Source of the DNA: Hymenoscyphus infarciens
Lineage: Eukaryota; Ascomycota; Leotiomycetes; Helotiales; Helotiaceae
NCBI GenBank assembly: GCA_001414345.1
Contig: LLCB01000622.1
Coordinates: forward strand, 1 to 16,280
Reading direction: 5' to 3'
DNA: 16,280 nucleotides
Shown: piece after piece, positions 10,173-16,280 of the stretch
Numbering within the stretch: the first letter of the stretch is position 1
How the letters are laid out: every line of letters begins with the position of its first letter
Program-made: the position numbers and the translations under genes
Notes under the pieces: generated by a model
Databases searched by the model: none
Told to the model about the DNA's origin: nothing
The model's input: the letters and a program-made list of their open reading frames with translations, nothing else

Positions 10173-10283
10173 CCTAGCCTCTTCTTAGCCTAAGTACTAG
10201 CTAATCTACCTAGGCTAACTATATCTTCTAGGCTAGGTAAAAGAAGGCTAGCAGCTAGATTTAGTAGAAGAGGCGAGGCTAGG
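10173..10283. repeat. inverted and direct copies of the AGGCTAGG word
   Basis: CCTAGCCTCTTCT at 10173-10185 faces AGAAGAGG...AGGCTAGG at 10266-10283. The interval between them holds further copies of CTAGGCTA and AGGCTAGGTA in both orientations. This looks like a fold-back remnant. The same word family returns at 10916-10953. Confidence 0.5.
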
Positions 10284-10915
10284 TAAGGCTCGAGAGAGAG
10301 AAGAGAAAAGATTAGATAGCTAAGAAAGAAGAATATAGACTAGGCTAGAATCGATATAAAGGCTTATCTCCGTCGGAGGTTCTAGGTAGAGAGTAGAGAT
10401 TACGTATAATTTTATTATAATCTATAGCTAGTAATCGACTACCTTTTAATTTCTATCAACTTATAGATAATAGAATAAACGCCTTATCTAGCCTATTTAT
10501 CTACTAGGCCTCGGAAGACTTTAAACACTCTTTAGACTAGAATAGGAAAGGAGAATTAAGCGATTTAATTAGCTAGGAGAAAGAGAGCGAGAGTAAAAAG
10601 TAAGACTAGGAGAAAGATAACTAAATTAGCTTAGAAAGGAAAACACTATAATTTCTTTTATAGAATAGAAAGATTATAGTTCATAGTTTATTTAAGTAGT
10701 AGTTATAGTACGTAAATAGTACTAGTACTAGTGTCGTTACTTCTACTAAGTCGGCGACTATTCTTAGAGTAACGCCTAGGTTTCTTACTAGTAAAGATAG
10801 AATTAATCTAAGCTCTGGCTTTAGATAAGCGGCGAGATAACTTATATTTTTGTAATCAACTATTACTACGTAGGGAGAATTAACTTGAAGTTATTTAGAT
10901 TAGCGTTTTTGGTTT

Positions 10916-10953
10916 CCTATCCTAGCCTAGCCTGGAGGTTAGGCTAGGATAGG
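10916..10953. repeat. perfect 13-bp inverted repeat (CCTATCCTAGCCT)
   Basis: Arms at 10916-10928 and 10941-10953 are separated by 12 bases. It lies about 30-120 bp before the point where the RIP imprint ends, so it may mark the end of a repeat element. Confidence 0.75.
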
Positions 10954-11039
10954 CTAAGTAGACTCTTATTAATAAATTAATAAATATTTAGTAAATAAAA
11001 CACTAAAATAAAACATAGACCGTGTTCTAGTTGTACTTA

Positions 11040-11417
11040 TCCCTCTTTTATTTAATAAACAAGTCATTTATAACTAGCGTTGCTTATTATATACTTATAA
11101 GTAGAAAAACACGGAGTTCACCTAGGCGGAAGGAAAATATCTAGATAGTGCTAAGAGGCGGGGAAAGCCAATTAACTGGTTATTCTCATGAAGCTGTAAT
11201 TAGAACAAAAGAGAGCAAGTTATTAGCAGCGTAAGAATTCAAATGCCAAATTTAATCAGCTGACTCATACGAACAACTGACAACGAAAATTTTCTTGTAA
11301 AGTGCTAAACAGAAGAAATAGAAAGCAGAGGTAGGTAGAACAAGGGTAGTACTACTCCAAAAGTAGTACAAAGAAAGAAAGCGCCCGAAATACAGTTGGG
11401 CAATACATGCTCTGGGG
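11040..11417. other. un-RIPped spacer between repeat block and hAT element
   Basis: CpA and TpG are common here, in sharp contrast with everything to the left. No ORF of useful length, no tRNA-like pattern and no repeat of note was found, apart from a small hairpin GTACTACT/AGTAGTAC at 11349-11356 and 11362-11369. It is probably ordinary intergenic DNA downstream of the minus-strand kinase gene. Confidence 0.6.
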
Positions 11418-11425
11418 CATCTAGG
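11418..11425. repeat. left 8-bp target duplication (CATCTAGG) of the hAT element
   Basis: CATCTAGG abuts the left terminal inverted repeat and recurs exactly at 12169-12176. Confidence 0.92.
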
Positions 11426-12168
11426 CAGTGTGGTCGATAGTATTTAGAATATTGTACCACCACGATATATTGTTAGAAACCCACTTTAATACGTACTATT
11501 TATACTATTTAAATGCCACGATATCTAATAATATTATCCTTTATATTGTTGGTATTTTAATTGATATCATGATAATATCGTAGTATTACTAAGCCACAAT
11601 ATTTAAGCTTTTTACCCTGGATTTTACCCCACTTCTTTTCAGCCTTTTATTTTAGCTTTATATAGCACAACGTATAATACAAAAAATATACAGCTGAATA
11701 GCTAGAATTATAGATCTATTTAAATAGAGTATTTCAAAAAAAGAATCATATAAATAGCTCTTAAATTAACCTAAATATTATAAGGTTAAAAAGGTGGCCC
11801 GTGCGAGATGAAAACACCAAGTACTAATTCGACGACAACAACGTTAGATTACTAGCTAGAATATAATAAACTAGTGTATTGAATTCTACTAAGTTTTACC
11901 CTTTAATTACAGGCAAATATTAACCAAATCGATAAATAAAGATTATTTTAGTTAGTAATAAAAGAGTATATAGAAAAAGTGTGAATAGCCTCATTTTGAG
12001 AAAAAGTGGGTTTTAGCGCTTACGAGTCATTAAAAGATATACCGTATGATATCACGATATTACGATCGTATTATAGCGTATTTGGATACGTACTACTGGG
12101 ATATCATGATAATATATTAATCTAAAATACTGCAGTATTTTATCACGATAATACTATCGACCACACTG
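11426..12168. mobile_element. non-autonomous hAT-type DNA transposon, 743 bp
   Basis: The ends are CAGTGTGGTCGATAGTATT at 11426-11444 and its exact complement at 12150-12168, a 19-bp perfect terminal inverted repeat. A perfect 8-bp duplication (CATCTAGG) flanks them. An 8-bp duplication with CAGTG-type ends is the established pattern of the hAT superfamily. There is no transposase ORF, so mobility would need a partner in trans. Both subterminal regions carry repeats of a CACGATAT/ATATCRTGATAATAT motif (about 11,460-11,590 and 12,045-12,155). An inner pair, AAACCCACTTT (near 11,477) against AAAAGTGGGTTT (near 12,003), extends the inverted symmetry. The element keeps its CpA and TpG sites, so it has escaped RIP or arrived late. 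It lies 50 bp beyond the kinase stop codon. Confidence 0.92.
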
Positions 12169-12176
12169 CATCTAGG
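12169..12176. repeat. right 8-bp target duplication (CATCTAGG)
   Basis: Identical to 11418-11425, directly after the right terminal inverted repeat. Confidence 0.92.
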
Positions 12177-12226
12177 AGTGAAGTTTCAATATAGTTGATT
12201 CGTCATTTGTTGATTCGTAACACAAA

Positions 12227-13362
12227 TTAAAGTTTCATGCTTTCCGACACCTCCCTTGCACTAGGTCTTTTGCCCGGGTCTGAATGAACCATAGCTTGAA
12301 TGCAGACAGCAACTTTTTCGTACTGGGAATCTTGGCTCAGGTCTTCAAGCCATGTTTGCAATGGAGCCTTTAAAGACTGGGTGTCATGAAAAGTGTTGTA
12401 GTCCATCATTGGGGTGACAAAACTCGCACGAATTTCGCGCAGTTGAGTGAAACCTGCGGAATCAGACCGAATGAACGCTACCATTTCCATCAACATGCAC
12501 CCTAGCATCCAAATGTCGACGGGCTCCAAGTTTCGAGGCGCTTCCTCCCTCCAGGTCTCCGGTGCCGAGAATGTCCCCTTGCAAAAGTGGTCCTTTGCCG
12601 GATGTGTTTCTGGTGATATGTGCAGGGCATGGCCAAAATCCGCAATCTTGAGTGTCAAATCTTGCTGAGAAGACTTGAAAACAAGGATATTCTTCTGCTT
12701 CAGATCACAATGTGCTATTCCCGCATTATGGAGAGCCGAGAGGCCATCGGCTAGAGGGCCCATTTGAGCACGTATGGAGTCTCCATACTCAAAGAATTCG
12801 GAGCTTTTCAACGCTCGCTCCAGATCGTCATCTGCCAAGGGCAGGAAGAAATATTGATAATTTTGAGTGACGAAAGGATCCGCGAGGAGTTCCAAGAGGT
12901 TGGTTCTTCCGACGTCTAATTCTTTGATATGTTAAAACACTGCTCGCTCTGCCTCAAAATGCTTGCAAGAGCCTATGGGGATTCTCTTGACAGCTATTGC
13001 AAAACAACCAGGCTATTATATAAATTAGATGTTTTCATAAGAAGTTTATGACTCGTTGCTCCTACCGAGTTGTTTGCTGCCTCGTCAGATTGTACTTGGG
13101 CTTCCACGCGAACAACAGAACTGAAGTTGGTGTCTCCAAGAGGGCACGATCCATCCAGAGCAATCTCATTCTCATTGAGTCTGATCCGCAAGATCTTGCC
13201 GGAGGAATTCAAGAGATCATGGTATGTTTTCGAAGGTTTGTCGGCTTGTGATGCATCTGGGCTGCCTTGAACTTCTGGGAGAGGGCTTTGAATACCATCA
13301 TCTTCGTCATTGAGGTCGATGTCTTCACAACCGGGCTGATTACGGGGCTGAGAGGGATGCAT
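12227..13362 (-). pseudogene. protein-kinase-like gene, two exons, broken by one in-frame TAA
   Basis: Exon 1 is 13362-13066 (99 codons) and exon 2 is 13012-12227. They join in phase 0 across the 53-bp intron at 13065-13013. The product would have 360 positions. The N-terminus is acidic (CEDIDLNDEDDG, residues 12-23). Next come a degenerate glycine loop (LGDTNFSSVV, 75-84), the ATP lysine in AVKRI (K108), a likely helix-C glutamate in FEAER (E121), the catalytic loop HCDLKQKN (D202, N207), DFG at 224-226, APE at 249-251, the VDIW aspartate (D265) and the late KRPSA arginine (R348). All core catalytic residues are present, but HRD reads HCD and two loop glycines are replaced. Codon 126 is TAA (12932-12934) and the kinase fold continues in the same frame beyond it. 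A CAA to TAA change is RIP-type. The start at 13362 is the first ATG in the open frame; the frame is closed above 13420. A read-through or assembly error is the alternative to a true pseudogene. The substrate and pathway are unknown. Confidence 0.85.
13013..13065 (-). other. spliceosomal intron of the kinase gene
   Basis: On the minus strand this starts GTAGGA and ends ATAATAG, with a CTAAT branch-like site about 12 bases before the 3' end. Its 53-bp length is typical of filamentous fungi. Removing it joins the glycine-loop frame to the AVKRI frame in phase 0. Without splicing, exon 1 runs into TAG after 23 more codons. The 5' site is not the best consensus (GTRNGT expected), but the frame logic is strong. 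Confidence 0.75.
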
Positions 13363-13528
13363 GGCAGAAACCCGAATACGTGGGTATTGGAAACTGAGGT
13401 GAAGCGAGAGTTCAAGAGCTCACAAGAGTTATTCATCACGGAGGGCGGGACTTTGAGTATGGGAGCAGAATGCATTCTATTCCGTCTTATCCTCTCAGAT
13501 GCTGTGTAACAAAGGCAACCAAAGTTAA

Positions 13529-13790
13529 GTTAGATTGCGAGCGAAGACGGGTAGAAATGTGATATCGACCCATCGTCAATCCAGCCACCAACGTGTCGAA
13601 GTTTCTCGTCAGCAGAAGTCGCCTGGCCCTTGTCCACGGCGTCCACCGATTTTCCGCCACCTTGACCGTGCCCGACCATTTGATCCTTGTGTTGTGATTT
13701 TAACGTTCTCATGCTCGAAGTTGACCCCGGTTTTTGGTCCGTGGAAGCTTGTCGACGAGCTAGTGTCATGTCGGTAGTATCGTAATTGTC
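13529..13790 (-). other. possible upstream coding exon, unproven
   Basis: On the minus strand one frame is open from about 13,790 to the TAA at 13,530. It includes an ATG at 13,769 in context CCGACATGAC and a G/D/K-rich composition (GHGQGGGKSVDAVDKG). It is followed by a good fungal branch site CTAAC (13533-13529) and the acceptor TTACACAG (AG at 13503-13502). A splice there from GG|GTCGAT would enter the kinase frame, but that frame has TGA, TAG, TAA and TGA before 13,420. Another donor could give an open frame. No homology is recognised. It may be a 5' exon of the kinase pseudogene, an independent small gene, or chance. Confidence 0.25.
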
Positions 13791-14401
13791 TGCATTGGGT
13801 AGTTAGTGATCGTGCTTTCCACTAGTGCCCCTACCCTATACTATGGATACAGACCATTATGTTGCATGACCTGCATGTACCCCTCTTTTTTCTCGCTTTT
13901 GTTGGAGACCTTGCATCGCTTGGTTTTTGGGTGCGACATGTTGACGATGTATTTTATTTTCGAATATAATCTTAATACTTCTCTTTGAGCTTTGGCCGGA
14001 GGAGTGTTACAAGGTGGAAAGCACGGGTTTATAGAGGCGATTTATACAAGACTTCAACGTCCCTCTTCCACCGGTTGCATTACTTTTCGCGAAAGCTCAC
14101 TGGCTTCAATGCGGCGTATCTACTTTCTGGACCAGTTACGAGAAGAGTATATCTCAGCGGTCCATCGTTGGAAGGCACTCTATGGTTGGTCGCCGGTGCT
14201 GTATAATAAGCAAGGCGAGTAACCCATGAATGAGGAGTTCGGAAATAACTGACGACCGGTCACGTAAAAGGGCGTGACTCTATAGAAACCTATGTCTAAT
14301 AAGGTTGCTACTTGGCGAGAGGACCGGTCAAGCTTGCAGTGGTATGACTGGCATCTGATTTTCGTGGATTCCGGGGGCTAATAAGTTGTATTCTGTAACC
14401 A
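13791..14401. other. un-RIPped region, no supported gene
   Basis: The composition is ordinary and CpA/TpG are frequent. Short open frames exist on both strands (for example plus 13985-14206 and 13992-14222, which overlap in different frames), but none has a recognisable domain. A minus-strand ATG in good context (CGTCAACATGTC, A at about 13,936) opens a lysine-rich peptide that stops after 31 codons unless spliced. The nonamer GACCGGTCA occurs twice (about 14,252 and 14,323). This is probably the intergenic or 5' region of the kinase gene. Confidence 0.5.
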
Positions 14402-14428
14402 ACGCTAGCATGGGTACCATGCTAGCGT
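14402..14428. repeat. perfect 11-bp inverted repeat, ACGCTAGCATG
   Basis: Arms 14402-14412 and 14418-14428 flank GGTAC. The structure lies exactly where normal composition gives way to a TpG-free stretch, so it may be the end of the repeat element on its right. A transcription terminator role cannot be excluded, but no gene ends nearby. Confidence 0.75.
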
Positions 14429-15289
14429 ACAAAATTAGCGAAATTTCAACATATTCACTCTTACTAGAAAACAATCGCCACCACCTTCCTAAAAAGGACT
14501 AGTCCTACCTAAAAAAGTAGCATAAATAGAGTAAAGAAAGCTTATAATAACAACAAATCAATAAACTATATATAATTAAATAAAGCGCCTAAAAAGTTAA
14601 TTTAAAGCTTAAAAAGCTTAAATCCAAGGACTTTTCTTAATCGTATACTAATTACCTAATCGGGCTAGCACTTTCTCTTTACGCCGCTCTTTCCTAGTAT
14701 ACTCTCCTACTACTTTTCGTAAAAGGTTATACTAAAGTCTCTAGTAATCTACTTATTAACTTCCACCTATACCTCTACCTTTTGCGTTCCGTCGACTAGC
14801 GTACTATAATTTAACTTAAGAGGTTATATTAATATCAAAGTATTAGTATTAGATTAAGCACCTATAAATAGGTGTATCTAGCTACTAATTTATAGACGAT
14901 CTACAATTCACGTTGAATAAGTAAAAGACTTAAATTTATTTACTTTATTATATAAATCGTACTTAATCTTAATAGATAAGCGTAGGAGAGTATCCCTTCT
15001 ACTAGAGAGTCTAGAGAGCTAGCCCCCTAGTAAAAAGACAAGTACCTTATACTATTACTATTAGAACATGTCCAGAAGTTAAGCGATACCCTAAAGAGGT
15101 AAAACTAAGGTTATTCCTACTTTTTAGAGAAGTCGATATTTTTATTAGTTTAACTAGTTCAACTAGTTAAGTATATATTTAAGTATTTTACGAGTATTAA
15201 GCACTTTTAAGTAACTATTTAAGTTACATCTATATAATATAATAATATATATATACGATATAAAAGGGTTTTGAAATGCTTCTAGGGTG
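14429..15289. other. decayed repeat DNA with strand-biased TpG loss
   Basis: From 14,429 to about 14,700 I count about 13 CpA but no TpG on the plus strand, after which both are rare. A hairpin CACCTATAAATAGGTG lies near 14,859. The minus strand between about 14,800 and 14,620 gives a long frame interrupted only by TAG/TAA, suggesting a RIPped coding remnant, but I cannot name a family. A 3' LTR candidate follows, so this may be the interior end of an LTR element. Confidence 0.5.
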
Positions 15290-15292
15290 AAT

Positions 15293-15307
15293 AGGAGGAT
15301 AAGGGGG
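15293..15307 (+). promoter_or_regulatory. candidate polypurine tract
   Basis: AGGAGGATAAGGGGG (one T) ends directly before TGAATCACG, the candidate LTR start. The position fits a plus-strand primer of an LTR retroelement in plus orientation. Confidence 0.45.
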
Positions 15308-15580
15308 TGAATCACGTAGTAGCGTGTTTGACAGGCCAGGGACCCTGCTAGCGTTAGCTATAGAATAGCGTAACCTGAAAAGTTTCGCCCGGCCACCACC
15401 TCTAGCATATGTCCTACACCCCCCTGTGAGCTTTCTTAGGCCGTGTCCTAAAGCCTAGACACGGCTAACAGAAGAGTAAATAAGAGGCTAGGACTTTATA
15501 TATAACGCTACCACGCTACGCTACTACGATACGCTACTACACTACGCTACGCTATAGTACGTCTTCTATACTAAACTACA
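15308..15580 (+). mobile_element. candidate LTR (273 bp), 3' or solo
   Basis: This stretch begins TG after a purine tract and could end ACTACA at 15,580. Unlike its neighbours it retains many CpA, TpG and G+C-rich words (for example 15,308-15,480). It contains a TATA-like TTTATATATAA at 15495-15505 and an 8-bp hairpin GCCGTGTC/GACACGGC (15440-15447, 15458-15465). No second copy or target duplication lies in the window, so the ends are provisional. The alternative is any other unRIPped insertion. Confidence 0.45.
15505..15555. repeat. short tandem ACGCTAC words
   Basis: ACGCTAC occurs at 15505, 15513, 15531 and 15544, interspersed with CTACTACGAT-like variants. It is directly downstream of the TATA-like sequence in the candidate LTR. 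Confidence 0.7.
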
Positions 15581-15594
15581 GAAGCTAGTAGAGG

Positions 15595-16280
15595 CAAGTA
15601 AATCTAATACTTACTTTATATTTATATATAGAGAAAGTAAGTAAGTTTAATATAATTAATAGTATTTAAAGCTTATTTACTTAAAAGAAGTTAATTTAAG
15701 ACTTATATTTATACTTTTTACTTATTTAATATAAGTATAATATTAACTTATTTATATAAATTAGATTAATCTAATACTTACTTAAGTATTAAAAGTTTAC
15801 TTACTTTAAATACGTTAATCTAATACTTACTTTTTCTCTTTTAACTTACTTAACTAATATATATAAACTAAATACTTATAATAGTATTAAAAACTTATTT
15901 TACTTAAAATAAGTTAATTTAATACTTACTATTACTCTTTTAACTTATATATCTAATATAAGTAAATCTAATACTTAGTTTTATATAGATATATATAATA
16001 CTTAATTTTATAGAAATATATATAGAGTAAGTATATTTTACTACTTATTATAGTTTAAAAACTTATTTACTTAAAATAAGTTTATCTAATACTTACTATA
16101 GTATTAAAGCTTATTTACTTAAAATAAGTTAATTTAATACTTACTTTTACTCCTATAACTTATATATCTAATATAAGTAAATCTAATACTTACTATAGTA
16201 TTAAAGCTTATTTACTTAAAATAAGTTAATTTTATACTTACTATTACTCTTTTAACTTATATATCTAATATAAGTAAATC
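15595..16280. repeat. AT-rich minisatellite, 97-bp unit at the right end
   Basis: The core CTTATTTACTTAAAATAAG (near-palindrome) followed by TTAATTTAATACTTAC recurs. Its starts are at 15672 and 15894 (diverged), 16062 (short unit), 16110 and 16207. The last two are 97 bp apart and the array runs off the window. Units also share TTAACTTATATATCTAATATAAGTAAATCTAATACTTAC in two parts. Earlier units are progressively more diverged and variable in length. CpA and TpG are nearly absent. No coding potential is seen. Confidence 0.85.

Larger units (their letters stand above)
8414..10990. other. RIP-saturated decayed repeat DNA, right part
   Basis: The same imprint as the earlier blocks: TpA-rich, CpA/TpG-poor and no open frame. 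It contains an (AT)12 run at 9153-9176 and a near-palindrome around CACGTG at 9451-9470. From about 10,165 it becomes richer in G+C and full of the word AGGCTAGG or its complement. No protein domain was recognised. The imprint fades between about 10,980 and 11,040. Confidence 0.8.

Noticed and set aside
12447..12668. 73-codon plus-strand ORF
   Set aside because: It lies antisense within the kinase catalytic domain and has no recognisable features; it is a shadow of the real gene.
12916..12940. A mini-intron removing the TAA in the kinase gene
   Set aside because: The only GT...AG pair bracketing the stop closely is 25 bp, too short for fungal splicing and not frame-preserving. In-frame kinase sequence continues on both sides.
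13048..13509. Several plus-strand ORFs (66-80 codons) and a minus ORF at 13209-13475
   Set aside because: The plus ORFs overlap the kinase first exon antisense or in conflicting frames. The minus ORF is in a different frame from the kinase; an upstream-exon role could not be shown.
13806..14222. Plus-strand ORFs 13806-13988, 13985-14206 and 13992-14222
   Set aside because: Short, in conflicting overlapping frames, with no domain, no splice support and unconvincing start context.
1..16280. Telomere repeats, tRNA or rRNA genes
   Set aside because: I saw no TTAGGG-type runs, no tRNA A/B box pair with a cloverleaf, and no rRNA-like conserved words.

Overview
The window looks like a piece of a filamentous ascomycete genome (Pezizomycotina). 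The main reason is the imprint of repeat-induced point mutation (RIP). Over roughly 1-10,980 the sequence is extremely AT-rich and TpA-rich, CpA and TpG are almost absent, and CpG, CpC and CpT cytosines survive. A fungal-sized intron (53 bp, GT...AG) in the one recognisable gene supports the same assignment. No species can be named from this.

Layout, left to right. 1-680 is an AT-rich satellite in which two related units (about 72 and 62 bp) alternate, each centred on a 29-bp palindrome. 681-5184 is a RIP-saturated decayed block with a less mutated island (about 725-1020), a doubled near-palindrome (1121-1161) and a T17 tract (3984-4000). 5190-6301 is a small, structurally complete LTR element of 1,112 bp: two 156-bp LTRs, a 5-bp target duplication and a polypurine tract. 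6307-10,990 is more decayed repeat DNA. It includes an 818-bp richer-complexity segment flanked by 34-bp direct repeats (7528-8413), several strong hairpins, and a zone dense in the word AGGCTAGG.

The RIP imprint stops at about 10,980-11,040. The un-RIPped island, about 11,040-14,430, carries a 743-bp non-autonomous hAT element (11,426-12,168) with 19-bp terminal inverted repeats and a perfect 8-bp target duplication. It sits 50 bp beyond the stop codon of a protein-kinase-like gene on the minus strand (12,227-13,362). I join that gene across a 53-bp phase-0 intron. It is interrupted by one in-frame TAA in the N-lobe, so it is called a pseudogene. Possible but unproven upstream exons lie at 13,530-13,790.

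From about 14,430 rightwards the sequence is decayed repeat again, first with a strongly strand-biased loss of TpG but not CpA. A probable LTR with an upstream polypurine tract follows (about 15,308-15,580), then a second AT-rich minisatellite with a 97-bp unit running off the window end. Overall this is a mostly dead accessory gene stranded in a small gene island between two RIPped repeat blocks. The strongest new observations are the miniature LTR element with its hairpin across the LTR junction, the hAT element with its target duplication, the alternating palindromic satellite, and the kinase gene broken by a RIP-compatible stop.
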